Counted from the first letter of the stretch, positions 26,188 through 34,930 are shown. The stretch is DNA of 64,000 nt from Methanomassiliicoccaceae archaeon (GCA_016284295.1 JAEEOP010000031.1:1-64000); one strand, 5' to 3'. Translations and numbers: made by a program. The notes: generated from the letters alone by a model not told the origin.

Positions 26188-28386
26188 ATGTCGGATTCTG
26201 TTGTCCTCAAGGTTGCGATGTCCCAGCGCCAGAGCGAATCGGGATACGGTCGTGCGAGGATCGACGCAAAGACCCGCCGGGAGCTGGGCGTAGATATAGG
26301 CGACGTCATAGAGATCACCGGCAAGAGGAGCGTTGTTGCCAAGGTATTCCCCGGACCCATCGAGGACGAGGGCAGGGGGATCATCGGCATAGACGGTCTC
26401 ACCAGGACCAATGCCGGAGTGAGCATAGACGAGAGCGTCACTGTGAAGAGGTGCGTCCCGAAGGAGGCCGAGAAGGTCGTACTCGCTCCGAACATCCCCG
26501 AGGGGAAGAAGGTCAACTTCGGGAAGGACATCGAAGGGCTCATCGCCAGCGGCCTCAACACCAGGCCTCTCATCGTGGGCACAGACCTTATAGTTCCGAA
26601 CATAGCGCTGGTCGGGACCAGGACAACATTCAAGGTGGTGTCAACGACGCCCAAGGGCGCGGTCATCGTCACGAAGAACACCAAGGTCTCCGTCAACGAC
26701 TCCGCCCATTACCAGAAGACCAGCCCGACACAGGGCAAGCAGATCACGTACGACGACGTCGGCGGACTGGACGACGAGCTGAAGAGGATAAGGGAGATGA
26801 TCGAGCTCCCTCTGAAACACCCGGAGCTCTTCGAGAGGCTGGGCATAGGGGCGCCCAAGGGCGTGCTCCTGTACGGCCCGCCGGGAACAGGCAAGACACT
26901 CATAGCAGAGGCCGTGGCCAGCGAGTCCGGAGCATCACTCTTCTCGGTCCGCGGACCGGAGATCATCGGACAGTACTACGGGCAGAGCGAGGAGAGGCTG
27001 AGGGAGATATTCAAGCAGGCCTCCGAGAACGCCCCGTCCATCGTCTTCCTGGACGAGATAGATTCCATAGCCCCCAACAGGGACAAGGTGTACGGAGAAG
27101 TGGAGAGGCGCGTCGTGGCGCAGCTCCTCACACTCATGGACGGTCTCGGAGACAGGGGGAACGTGATAGTGGTGGGTGCCACCAACAGGGAGGATTCCAT
27201 AGACCCCGCGCTCAGGAGGCCCGGAAGGTTCGACAGGGAGATCGAGATAGGCATCCCCGGAAGGGAGGCCCGTACAGATATCCTCGGAGTCCACATAAGG
27301 GGCATGCCCCTGACGGAGGATGTTTCCCTGGATACGCTGGCAGCAATGACACAAGGCTATGTCGGAGCTGATCTGGCAGCCCTCTGCAGGGAGGCGGCCA
27401 TGAAATGCGTGAGGGCCCGCATGAAGGACCTGGACCTGGACAAGCCGATCCCCGGTTCCGTGCTCGAGGAGATGAAGGTGTCCATGGCGGATTTCAAGGA
27501 AGCCCTGTCCGACGTGGAGCCCAGCGGAATGAGGGAGGTCCTTGTGGAGATACCCAAGGTCACATGGGACGATGTCGGAGGACTCGACGACGTGCGGAGG
27601 CAGATCGAGGAGGCTTTCATCCCCGAGGAAGGCAACAGGGACTACGAGAGGCTCGGCATCGAGCCTGCCAGAGGAGTGCTTCTGTACGGCCCTCCGGGCA
27701 CCGGAAAGACGCTTATAGCGAAGGCGATAGCCAACGAGGCCGGGTCCAACTTCATCACCGTGAACGGCCCCGAGATCGCCAGCAAATGGTTCGGCGAGAG
27801 CGAGAAGGCCATCCGCCAGATCTTCAAGAGGGCCAAGCAGATGGCCCCATGCATCATATTCTTCGACGAGATAGATTCGATTGCGCCGATCCGCGGCAAC
27901 GGCAACAGCAACCCATGGGAGAAGGTCGTGGCCCAGCTGCTGACATCCATGGATGGGGTCGAGAGCCTGAACAACGTCACCGTCATGGCGGCGACCAACA
28001 GACCGGACATGATCGACCCTGCACTGCTCAGGCCCGGAAGATTCGACAAGCTCGTGCTGGTCGGCCAGCCCGACAGCGAGGCCCGCCTGGGCATCCTGAA
28101 GGTGCACACCAGGAAGATGCCGCTGAAAGATGTGGACCTCGAATCGATAGCGGCGAGGACCGACGGATTCGTCGGTGCCGATCTGTACGCCCTGTGCAGG
28201 GAAGCTGGCCTCACAGCATACCGCGAGGACCATGGATCGGAGAGCATCACGATGGCCCATTTCAAGAGCGCGCTCGGCAGGATATCCCCGTCGGTGGATC
28301 AGAACACTCTCAAGGAATACGACAGGATCGAAAAGAGCATCAAGAAGCGCCGCAGCGGATGGGACAACGTGCCCTTCTACGGATGA
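26188..28386 (+). CDS. cdc48: CDC48/p97-family AAA+ ATPase
   Basis: A 732-residue double-AAA unfoldase (VCP-like, VAT). The N domain (1-180) has the double-psi barrel start SESGYGRARIDAKTRRELGVDIGDVIEI. D1 contains LLYGPPGTGKTLIAEA near 232 and FLDEIDSIAPNRDK near 288; D2 contains LLYGPPGTGKTLIAKA near 505 and FFDEIDSIAPIRGN near 562. The C-terminus ends in GWDNVPFYG. Known relatives hand substrates to the archaeal proteasome; PAN is encoded 6 kb away. It converges with elp3 with no gap. Confidence 0.95.
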   Translation: MSDSVVLKVAMSQRQSESGYGRARIDAKTRRELGVDIGDVIEITGKRSVVAKVFPGPIEDEGRGIIGIDGLTRTNAGVSIDESVTVKRCVPKEAEKVVLAPNIPEGKKVNFGKDIEGLIASGLNTRPLIVGTDLIVPNIALVGTRTTFKVVSTTPKGAVIVTKNTKVSVNDSAHYQKTSPTQGKQITYDDVGGLDDELKRIREMIELPLKHPELFERLGIGAPKGVLLYGPPGTGKTLIAEAVASESGASLFSVRGPEIIGQYYGQSEERLREIFKQASENAPSIVFLDEIDSIAPNRDKVYGEVERRVVAQLLTLMDGLGDRGNVIVVGATNREDSIDPALRRPGRFDREIEIGIPGREARTDILGVHIRGMPLTEDVSLDTLAAMTQGYVGADLAALCREAAMKCVRARMKDLDLDKPIPGSVLEEMKVSMADFKEALSDVEPSGMREVLVEIPKVTWDDVGGLDDVRRQIEEAFIPEEGNRDYERLGIEPARGVLLYGPPGTGKTLIAKAIANEAGSNFITVNGPEIASKWFGESEKAIRQIFKRAKQMAPCIIFFDEIDSIAPIRGNGNSNPWEKVVAQLLTSMDGVESLNNVTVMAATNRPDMIDPALLRPGRFDKLVLVGQPDSEARLGILKVHTRKMPLKDVDLESIAARTDGFVGADLYALCREAGLTAYREDHGSESITMAHFKSALGRISPSVDQNTLKEYDRIEKSIKKRRSGWDNVPFYG

Positions 28387-29928
28387 TCAGAACATCTTCC
28401 GCATGTACGGCAGGGCCTTCTCGAATCCAAGCGATGCGTAATATCTTCTGACGCCGACCCCGCTGGTCACGCGTATCCCGGCCTTGCCATTCTCCTTCGC
28501 GATGCGCTCGGCCTCGGCGACCAATGCCTTCCCATATCCCCTGTGCTGCCAGTCGTCGCCGTCCTCGCCTATGGAGACGATCTTTCCGAAGACCTTCAGC
28601 TCCCTTATCGTGGCCACCTCGTTGGAGTCGATCCTCACACGCACATAGCCGACGATGGAATCCTCGTACTCCAATGCGACGAAGTACTCATGACCGCCGC
28701 TGGCGTAGTATTCGGTGATCTTGAAGGCGACCTTGTCCGGATCGTCGAGCCTTATCCCCCTGTGGCCGACCTCCCTGCAGCGGATGCATCTGCACTCCTC
28801 CCCGCGGCGGGCGAGCTCGTCCGCGACCAATTGGCGGATGTTGCTCTTCATGATCCCCGCGGTGATCTGCGGGACGGGGATGTCCCTCTGGATGCGCTGT
28901 ATCCTCACGTACTCAGGGACGATGGTCTTCATCCTGCACAGCAGATCCACGGCCTCGTCCGTGTCCAGAGGCTTGTAACTCCCTTCCTTCCACCAGTCGA
29001 GCACCTTGGTGCCCTCGACGACCAGCGTCGGATAGAACTTCAGCATGTCCGGGCGGAAATCAGAGTCGTCGAAGACCTTCCTGAAGCATTCCAGGTCGTG
29101 ATCCGGTGAGGATCCCGGCAGACCGGGCATCAGATGGTAGCATACCTTCAGGCCGTGGTCCTTGCACCTCTTCGTGCAGTCGCGGACGGCATCCGTCCTG
29201 TGGCCCCTGTCGACCCTGTCGAGAATGTCGTCGTCCAGTATCTGGACGCCGAGCTCGACCCTGGTCGCACCGAGCCTCATGGACCTCTCGATCTGGGCAT
29301 CGTCGAAGACGTCCGGGCGGGTCTCAACGGTCAATCCGACGCATCTGTGCTCGGATATCTCGTTGAGAGCCTGCGCCTCGCCCAATGTGGTGGAATCCAC
29401 GCCGTTCATGGCGTCGAAGCATCTGCGGACGAACCATTCCTGATATTCCGGGTCCCTGCACGTGAACGTGCCTCCCATGACGATCAGATCGATCTTGTCC
29501 GTCTGGTGACCTATGTCGGTTAGCTGCTTGATCCTGTCCTGTACCTGCCTGAACGGATCGAACTCGTTCCTTCCCGCACGTCTGGCGGCGGGCTCCTTAC
29601 CTGTGTAGGACTGAGGTGAATTGTTGGACACCCCTCCGGGGCAGTATGCGCACTTGCCGTGGGGACAGTCGAAGGGCGACGTCATCACGGCGACGACCGC
29701 CACTCCGCTCATGGTCCTCATCGGCTTCTTGATGAGGAAAGGGGTCAGGAGCTTGCGGTCCTCCGGTCCGACGTTCGCGAGGATCTCCGAGCTCTTCGGG
29801 ACCTGTTTGAGGTCGTACTTCTTGCAGAGCTTCAGTTTGAGGTTCTGGAGTTCGTCGCGGTCGGTGACGCGCTGCGTCTTCACCGCATCGATGATCTCCA
29901 AAGAAAGCGCACGGACGCTGTCATCCAT
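28387..29928 (-). CDS. elp3: Elp3 tRNA U34 carboxymethyl transferase (radical SAM-GNAT)
   Basis: Catalytic subunit that adds the carboxymethyl group at wobble uridine 34 of tRNAs, 513 residues. The radical-SAM cluster motif is CPHGKCAYCPGG (near 90); TCRDPEYQEWF follows. A GNAT acetyl-CoA domain occupies about 370-513 (EDGDDWQHRGYGKALVAEAERIA). Archaea have a stand-alone Elp3 without the rest of Elongator. The start overlaps the preceding small gene by 8 bases. Confidence 0.95.
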   Translation of the reverse strand: MDDSVRALSLEIIDAVKTQRVTDRDELQNLKLKLCKKYDLKQVPKSSEILANVGPEDRKLLTPFLIKKPMRTMSGVAVVAVMTSPFDCPHGKCAYCPGGVSNNSPQSYTGKEPAARRAGRNEFDPFRQVQDRIKQLTDIGHQTDKIDLIVMGGTFTCRDPEYQEWFVRRCFDAMNGVDSTTLGEAQALNEISEHRCVGLTVETRPDVFDDAQIERSMRLGATRVELGVQILDDDILDRVDRGHRTDAVRDCTKRCKDHGLKVCYHLMPGLPGSSPDHDLECFRKVFDDSDFRPDMLKFYPTLVVEGTKVLDWWKEGSYKPLDTDEAVDLLCRMKTIVPEYVRIQRIQRDIPVPQITAGIMKSNIRQLVADELARRGEECRCIRCREVGHRGIRLDDPDKVAFKITEYYASGGHEYFVALEYEDSIVGYVRVRIDSNEVATIRELKVFGKIVSIGEDGDDWQHRGYGKALVAEAERIAKENGKAGIRVTSGVGVRRYYASLGFEKALPYMRKMF

Positions 29929-30172
29929 AGTACACGCTGCCCGATTCCCTCTTCTTGGCGGGAACCTTCTGGCCGGCCTCGACGAGATCCAGATAGATGA
30001 TCTGTGCCAGGTTCACGAAGCGGAGCGTGCCATCGGCGAGCTCGAACACCATGGCGGTCTCGGTGCCCATGGCCGAATAGCCTTTGAAAATACCCTCGGT
30101 AAGCTCCTCGTCCCCGTGGTTCACACGGTACTTGGACCCCACTGATACGACGAACTCCCCCTCCAAGGTCAT
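29921..30172 (-). CDS. Small strand-rich (Sm/SH3-like) protein upstream of elp3
   Basis: An 83-residue protein (MTLEGEFVVSVGSKYRVNHGDEELTEG...) made almost wholly of strands (IFKGYSAMGTETAMVFELADGTLRFVNLAQIIYLDLVE), then a basic tail (AKKRESGSVYYG). The arrangement resembles an Sm-like or SH3 barrel, but I cannot assign a family. Its ATG overlaps the stop of the regulator gene (ATGA), and its end overlaps the elp3 start by 8 bases, so the three are translationally coupled. A role with tRNA modification is inference from position only. Confidence 0.6.
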   Translation of the reverse strand: MTLEGEFVVSVGSKYRVNHGDEELTEGIFKGYSAMGTETAMVFELADGTLRFVNLAQIIYLDLVEAGQKVPAKKRESGSVYYG

Positions 30173-30639
30173 CCCTTCTGAGACATTAGTTCCTGGAAAT
30201 GCATAATGGTCTTGCGGTAGTTCTCCATGGCCATCGTGACGTTGGCCTCGGTGAAACTCCATGCCTTCACGATGTCCCCGAACCTGATGCGGTATCCCTT
30301 ACGGATCTGCTCGTTGAATTCGACATCCATGGCCTCGAGGAGGTCCATGGATTTCAGCTTGTTTATGTGCCTGTAAATGGTGGGCTTGGTGGTCTCGAGA
30401 AGGACCGCGAGCTCCTCCACCGTCCATGCCTTGGACGGGTAGGCCATGAGATAGTCCATGAAAAGACGGTATGGGACGCTCTCACGTATGGTGGCCGCTC
30501 CTGTCTTTGGATCGTAACCCTTCGGCAGATAACCTATCTGGACCAGCAGCGTCTCGGCAACTACGTTGACGTCCGTGACGCCGCTCATCGGGGTATTACT
30601 GACCACCTGTAATTCGAACATCTGTACCGCGAACTCCAT
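30169..30639 (-). CDS. Winged-helix regulator upstream of elp3
   Basis: A 156-residue DNA-binding-type protein. The centre has an ArsR/GntR-like winged helix (about 75-115, WTVEELAVLLETTKPTIYRHINKLKSMDLLEAM). The N-terminal 60 residues (FELQVVSNTPMSGVTDVNVVAETLLVQIGYLPKGYD) are strand-rich, and the C-terminal helix (ANVTMAMENYRKTIMHFQELM) may dimerise. It is coupled to the next gene by ATGA. Ligand and target unknown. Confidence 0.7.
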   Translation of the reverse strand: MEFAVQMFELQVVSNTPMSGVTDVNVVAETLLVQIGYLPKGYDPKTGAATIRESVPYRLFMDYLMAYPSKAWTVEELAVLLETTKPTIYRHINKLKSMDLLEAMDVEFNEQIRKGYRIRFGDIVKAWSFTEANVTMAMENYRKTIMHFQELMSQKG

Positions 30640-30673
30640 AGCTGTTGGTGTTTTTAATGGTTAAGGTAGCACG

Positions 30674-31279
30674 TTAAATCATCCAAGCCGACGCATTAAA
30701 AAAGGGACGAAAAATAGTAACAAAATCGTTGTGAGAACCGTCTCTGACAGTCGCTCCGCGGACCCGTCGGAAGCCGTCCGTGAGATCCTCGATGGCCTTG
30801 TGGATGCTCGTCGTGGGGATCACGCGGGACACCGGTATGGAGAGGATCTTCTCCACCGTGGGGGCGACGATGGGAGCGCATACGAGCCCTATCGCCCCGT
30901 CCCTCTCGGCGCGGACCGCGGCGATGATCGCATCCTCCAATGTAGCTGCGGGATATTCGCGCACCCTTATGGTGTTCCCTCTGACCGTGATACTGCGGGG
31001 GACGTTCTCCAATGCCGTGGATGCCGCGATTATCGCGATAAAACGGGAATCCTCGGGTATCTCAATCAGCCTGATGGCCTTGACGATCTGGCGGACGGTC
31101 CTGAGGTTCGGTTCCCTGTCCCCTCCCAGGACCTTGTACAAAGTGCTCAGCGGGATGCCAGATGCCTGGGAGAACTCGTTGAGGGTCATCTTCAACTCGT
31201 CCTCCAGGATGCTGCGGAAGGCAGACTGGAATCCGCCTTCCTCCCTCAGCATCCCTGTTATCAGGTCATCGACCGTCAT
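30674..31279 (-). CDS. XRE-type regulator downstream of trxB
   Basis: A 201-residue protein with an HTH of the cro/C1 type at about 33-60 (LNEFSQASGIPLSTLYKVLGGDREPNLRTVRQIV) and a C-terminal domain of alternating strands and helices (AIIAAVRAERDGAIGLVCAPIVAPTVEKIL...) of unknown ligand. It starts 3 bases after the trxB stop, so it belongs to the thioredoxin operon and may respond to redox state or a small metabolite; that is inference. Confidence 0.7.
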   Translation of the reverse strand: MTVDDLITGMLREEGGFQSAFRSILEDELKMTLNEFSQASGIPLSTLYKVLGGDREPNLRTVRQIVKAIRLIEIPEDSRFIAIIAASTALENVPRSITVRGNTIRVREYPAATLEDAIIAAVRAERDGAIGLVCAPIVAPTVEKILSIPVSRVIPTTSIHKAIEDLTDGFRRVRGATVRDGSHNDFVTIFRPFFNASAWMI

Positions 31280-31282
31280 GGA

Positions 31283-32161
31283 TCAGTTCCCGTTGACAAA
31301 ATCGGCCGCGTTGAGACCGGCCACACATCCCTGCCCGACCGCCTTCGCGACCTGCCAGGGCTTTCCGGTGACGTCCCCGCATGCGAACACGCCGGGGACC
31401 TCGGTCCTGCACTCGGCATCCACTTTAATGGTGGAATCCACCTGGGGCATGACCCCGATGTCCAGAGCGATGTCCATGGCGGACTTGGCCCCGAGCTCGA
31501 TGAAGACACCATCTGTGGGGATCACCGTGCCGTCCTCGAGCCTGAGGGACTGTACCTTGCCCTCTCCCTCGATGGCCACCGGCCTGGACGAATACATCGT
31601 GACGCCTGCGTCCTTGGCCTTCTGGACCACTACGTCGTTGGCTGTCAGGTCCCATGCGACCCAGGATGTCTCCGATGCGTAGGATGTCATCATCGCCGCC
31701 GAAACGGCGGCCTCGGACTCGTTGCCCACGAGCACGGCCCTGCGGCCCTTGTAGAAGTTGCAGTCGCATATGGCGCAGTAACTGACCCCTTTGCCGAAGA
31801 GCTCCTTCTCGCCCGGGATCCCCAGCTTCTTCCTGGATATCCCCGTGGCGATGATGACCGCCTTGGCGGTTATCTCGGTGCCGTCATCGACGCCGAACAC
31901 GAAGGAGCCGTTCTCGGAGCGGGCGGATATGACGTTCTGCTCCAGGAACTCGGCCCCGAAGGACCTGGCCTGCTCCACGGCGTTCGACAGGATGCTGTCG
32001 CCGTCATCGACCGCGCCTAGGTAGTTCTCTATCTCGGTGCCGTGCATGGCGCTGTTTATCGTCTTTCCGACCACCACCGTCCTCACCTTCTTGCGTGAGG
32101 CGTGAATGGCCGCCTGCAGCCCCGCTGGACCGCAGCCTATGATTAATACATCGGTCTCCAT
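31283..32161 (-). CDS. trxB: Thioredoxin reductase-like flavoprotein
   Basis: A 292-residue FAD protein of the thioredoxin reductase family. FAD-binding motif IIGCGPAGLQAAIHASR is at the N-terminus, the redox-active pair is CAIC (near 132), and the C-terminal FAD motif is VFACGDVTGKPWQVAKAVGQG. The second nucleotide motif reads LVGNESEAAVSAA, without the usual glycine-rich GGG, and the HRRxxFRA motif that binds the NADPH phosphate is absent (SWVAWDLTANDV). That suggests an electron donor other than NADPH, as known for some archaeal enzymes. It lies 2 bases after the thioredoxin gene, so trxA-trxB-regulator form an operon. Confidence 0.9.
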   Translation of the reverse strand: METDVLIIGCGPAGLQAAIHASRKKVRTVVVGKTINSAMHGTEIENYLGAVDDGDSILSNAVEQARSFGAEFLEQNVISARSENGSFVFGVDDGTEITAKAVIIATGISRKKLGIPGEKELFGKGVSYCAICDCNFYKGRRAVLVGNESEAAVSAAMMTSYASETSWVAWDLTANDVVVQKAKDAGVTMYSSRPVAIEGEGKVQSLRLEDGTVIPTDGVFIELGAKSAMDIALDIGVMPQVDSTIKVDAECRTEVPGVFACGDVTGKPWQVAKAVGQGCVAGLNAADFVNGN

Positions 32162-32163
32162 GG

Positions 32164-32475
32164 TCAGAGGGAGTTGATGTACTCAAGGATGCTCTCCTTG
32201 GGCCTGAGTCCGACCAATGCGTCGACGAGGACGTTGTCCTTGAAGACGAGGATGGTGGGGATTGCGTTGATCTGGAACCTTGCCGCGATGCCCTGGTTGT
32301 CATCGGTGTTGAGCTTGGCCACTCCGACCTTTCCTGCCAGGTCGTTGGAGAGCTCCTCGATGATGGGTCCCATCGCCCTGCAGGGTCCGCACCAGGGAGC
32401 CCAGCAGTCGACGATCGCGATCTTGTTGTCCTCTACGAATTTATCGAACGTGTTCTCGTTGAGTTCGGTCACCAT
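32164..32475 (-). CDS. trxA: Thioredoxin
   Basis: A 103-residue thioredoxin with the active site WAPWCGPCRAMGP at about 28-40, the cis-proline in AIPTILVFK near 75, and a standard C-terminus. It is cytoplasmic and has no signal peptide. It is the first gene of the operon with trxB, which should reduce it. Two hairpins between it and the upstream HD gene suggest its own promoter. Confidence 0.96.
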   Translation of the reverse strand: MVTELNENTFDKFVEDNKIAIVDCWAPWCGPCRAMGPIIEELSNDLAGKVGVAKLNTDDNQGIAARFQINAIPTILVFKDNVLVDALVGLRPKESILEYINSL

Positions 32476-32539
32476 TTGAAATCACTGAGGAATGATAATC
32501 GTCCTCTGATAAAAAGAGACCACATAACGGGTCTGGGTT

Positions 32540-32574
32540 ACTTCGGAAAGTCCGAAGTCCCCCGTTAGGGGGAC
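32540..32574 (-). terminator. Two adjacent hairpins after the HD-domain gene
   Basis: ACTTCGGA-AAG-TCCGAAGT (8-bp arms) and GTCCCCC-GTTA-GGGGGAC (7-bp arms) share their boundary bases. On the minus strand they lie just after the HD gene and before trxA. No T-run follows, so termination is likely but not proven. Confidence 0.5.
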
Positions 32575-32589
32575 CGGTTCCGGGACGTC

Positions 32590-33165
32590 TCATTCCAGGT
32601 CGAACTCGTCTATGACCTTGAGCTTGGGGTACTCGCCGATCCTCTTCGGAAGGACGTCCAGGTCCTTGCCGTAGAGGTCCGAGAGCTCCATATGGAGCAT
32701 CTCCACCCTGTCCGCTCCGCGGAATGCGCCCTTGTTAATCAGTTTGGAGACGGAATGGTTGTGGTCCACCACCCTGTTGTCGCTCACCAGGTTGTCGGCG
32801 TGGGCGACGATCTTCTCCTCGATGGTGCGGGGGATGTAATCTCCCGGAGGGAGGCCCATCTCCTCGACGTCCTCCTTGTCGAGACCGGCACCGGTATGCT
32901 TGCGGACTATCTCCACCAGCTGCTCCGGCAGGCCGTATTCCCTGACCATCTCCGACCCTATGTAGGCGTGGAAGATCGTGTGGTCCTTGGCGCGGCCGAT
33001 GTCGTGGAGCAGCGCTCCCGCCACCACCAGGTCCTCATCGGCGTCTATCTTCGTGAGCATCTCGTCCGCCACCGCCCTCACGGTGCAGCAGTGGATGATG
33101 ACCCTCTTCTTGCAACCGGCGTCGATGAGATACTCTATACACTCACGGTCAGTCGGAATTGACAA
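32590..33165 (-). CDS. HD-domain phosphohydrolase (TIGR00295-like)
   Basis: A 191-residue HD-superfamily protein. Metal ligands are visible in VIIHCCTVRAVADEM (His), AGALLHDIGRAK (His-Asp) and IFHAYIGSEMV (His), with IVAHADNLV supplying the last Asp. Such archaeal proteins are annotated TIGR00295, with phosphatase or phosphodiesterase activity presumed. Its start overlaps the trm56 end by 17 bases, so the two are translationally linked. Confidence 0.85.
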   Translation of the reverse strand: MSIPTDRECIEYLIDAGCKKRVIIHCCTVRAVADEMLTKIDADEDLVVAGALLHDIGRAKDHTIFHAYIGSEMVREYGLPEQLVEIVRKHTGAGLDKEDVEEMGLPPGDYIPRTIEEKIVAHADNLVSDNRVVDHNHSVSKLINKGAFRGADRVEMLHMELSDLYGKDLDVLPKRIGEYPKLKVIDEFDLE

Positions 33166-33664
33166 CCGTCTTCCCCCTTTCGTTGGGTATGACCGTCATC
33201 TTGCCGTGGCGGTCCTCATACAGGGCCTTCCCCTCGGTGAAACGGTCAAGGAATATCGCCAGGGCGGCGATCTCCGAATGCGGCTGGTTCCCGACGGAGA
33301 CGTTGAAGTCCGCACGCTCGTAGACCTCGAATGGGACCTTCGAAGCACCGACGATGATCATTATATCCTCGTCCTTAGGGATCTTCGGGATGGCATCAAC
33401 CACCTGCTGACCGTACATCGTCAGATGCACGACCTTCCCCTTGAAATCCTTCGTCGCCTCCTTCCAGGTGACTCCTGTCTTTATGGTGTAATCGCCGCCG
33501 AAGCGGTCGACCACGCTGCGGATGTTCTCCTCCAGGACCGGATCGTAGGTGTCCACGTATATGCCCTTGGCACCCAGCGCCCTCGACGAGAGGGCCACAT
33601 GGGTCGTCACCCTCTTGTCCCTCTCGGGACGGTGACCTATCCTCATGATCCAAATGTCGGACAT
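33149..33664 (-). CDS. trm56: tRNA (cytidine(56)-2'-O)-methyltransferase Trm56
   Basis: Archaea-specific SPOUT methyltransferase that 2'-O-methylates C56 in the tRNA T-loop. The 171 residues match: MRIGHRPERDKRVTTHVALSSRALGAKGI at the start, VVHLTMYGQ near 100, and the knot region IMIIVGASKVPFEVYERADFNVSVGNQPHSEIAALAIFLDRF. It starts 3 bases after the preceding regulator and overlaps the HD gene. Confidence 0.93.
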   Translation of the reverse strand: MSDIWIMRIGHRPERDKRVTTHVALSSRALGAKGIYVDTYDPVLEENIRSVVDRFGGDYTIKTGVTWKEATKDFKGKVVHLTMYGQQVVDAIPKIPKDEDIMIIVGASKVPFEVYERADFNVSVGNQPHSEIAALAIFLDRFTEGKALYEDRHGKMTVIPNERGKTVVNSD

Positions 33665-33667
33665 CTC

Positions 33668-34168
33668 TCAGTCTTCTTTGATGAGCTCTATCCTGTGCCC
33701 GCGGTAGTCCATCTTCACGGATCTGCGAACCAGGCTCTTCAGCATCGTCGAGGACAGACCCAGAGTCTCTGCGACATCTCCTGAGAACTTCCCGTCCTTG
33801 CCGACTGCCTCAAGGATCTTGGACTCAATCTCGGAGTACTCCTCTTCACTCATCATGGCGGCCGTGAGGACATCGCTGATCTCGTAGACCGGCCACTGAG
33901 CATTGATATTGAACGAGGTGTAGTATGTATGGTAGGACTTCTCGGGATAGTTCCCGTCCTTGGACAGCCATCTCATCTCGACGAGCTTCATCTTCTCGAA
34001 GAAGGTGATAGCGTCCCTGCCTTCGCGACCGTACTTCTGCTCGATCTCGTCGGCTGTTCTCCATTCCAAGGTCACCTCTTTCAACACCTCTCTCTTGATT
34101 GGTGTGTCAACGGACCTGAGCATCGGCACGAGCTCGGACGGTTCGTTGATGACCTTTATCTTGTTCAT
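33668..34168 (-). CDS. Two-part winged-helix regulator
   Basis: A 166-residue ArsR-like regulator. The first winged helix (about 20-75) reads TPIKREVLKEVTLEWRTADEIEQKYG; a second helical unit (about 115-150) reads ESKILEAVGKDGKFSGDVAETLGLSSTMLKSLVRRS. Between them lies an aromatic stretch (YPEKSYHTYYTSFNINAQWPVYE). ATG 34168 is chosen because a TATA element (34191-34200, reverse) precedes it by about 25 bases. A 14-base palindrome lies just upstream of that TATA. It leads the trm56-HD operon. Confidence 0.75.
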   Translation of the reverse strand: MNKIKVINEPSELVPMLRSVDTPIKREVLKEVTLEWRTADEIEQKYGREGRDAITFFEKMKLVEMRWLSKDGNYPEKSYHTYYTSFNINAQWPVYEISDVLTAAMMSEEEYSEIESKILEAVGKDGKFSGDVAETLGLSSTMLKSLVRRSVKMDYRGHRIELIKED

Positions 34169-34208
34169 GAACCAACTTAATGACGTTATCCGTATATATT
34201 GAAATTTG

Positions 34209-34222
34209 AACATGGGCATGTT
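34209..34222. promoter_or_regulatory. Operator-like palindrome AACATGGGCATGTT
   Basis: Perfect six-base arms around GG, just upstream (on the minus strand) of the TATA element for the winged-helix gene at 34168. It may bind that regulator. The rest of 34223-34387 is AT-rich promoter DNA for the 34388 gene. Confidence 0.45.
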
Positions 34223-34387
34223 AAATACTTAAAAATTGCCTCAACAATTACTTTGGTGTATATTTCTGTCTAATTTACAGAAATGTTAACCGTCAAACGT
34301 GCTGTATCGAAAACACCTGTCCAGAGCATGCGGGTCCATGAAGTTCGGACACAAAGACTTATTAACCGACTTCCTAATCCACACTGC

Positions 34388-34555
34388 ATGAAACAGACCA
34401 AGGAACCCGAACTGAGGTGGCAGTGTCTCAACTGCTACAAGGTCTACAAGGGTGCTGAGGGAGAGCAGAAGGCTCTCGACTGCTGCGGATCGCTCATCCA
34501 GGGATGGTGGACGAACTACGGCAAGTGGGGCAAGCAGAACTGGTACGGCAGATGA
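34388..34555 (+). CDS. 55-residue zinc-ribbon-like protein
   Basis: Small protein MKQTKEPELRWQCLNCYKVYKG...LDCCGSLIQGWWTNYGKWG. The CxxC plus CC arrangement (residues 13-16 and 32-33) suggests a single zinc site, and the Trp/Tyr/Lys-rich tail could bind nucleic acid. Not recognised as a named family. ATG 34388 is the last in-frame start before the conserved-looking part; upstream codons fall in the promoter. Confidence 0.5.
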   Translation: MKQTKEPELRWQCLNCYKVYKGAEGEQKALDCCGSLIQGWWTNYGKWGKQNWYGR

Positions 34556-34624
34556 GCCCGTACCTCTTCTAAACCCCCACCAACCCAATTTCTTTAATGT
34601 TCTAGTTGATACTTGGTAAATATC

Positions 34625-34930
34625 ATGACCGATGAGAAAGAGCCTATAGGATCCATATCCGAAGAGTTCGCCCTCCTTGAGAGACACATACTCATCCTCA
34701 AGACCGTGAAGTACAACCAGCCCGTCGGTCTCATCAGGCTATCGGAGATGACCGGGATCCCGAAGCACAAGGTCAGGTATTCTTTGAAGCTCCTCGAAAA
34801 GGAGGGCATCATCAAGGCCACCAGCGAGGGCGCCACCGTCACCGCCCTCTACGACGACTTCCTGAAGAACATTTCAGAGTATGTGAGGGGCCTCTACACG
34901 AAAGTGGAGGAGCTCCTGTCCCAAATCTGA
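34625..34930 (+). CDS. Small winged-helix protein
   Basis: A 101-residue HTH protein: residues 20-75 (LLERHILILKTVKYNQPVGLIRLSEMTGIPKHKVRYSLKLLEKEGIIKATSEG) form a winged helix of the kind annotated as a predicted transcriptional regulator in methanogens. A C-terminal helix (NISEYVRGLYTKVEELLSQI) probably dimerises. It starts at ATG 34625, preceded by AT-rich DNA. Target unknown. Confidence 0.7.
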   Translation: MTDEKEPIGSISEEFALLERHILILKTVKYNQPVGLIRLSEMTGIPKHKVRYSLKLLEKEGIIKATSEGATVTALYDDFLKNISEYVRGLYTKVEELLSQI

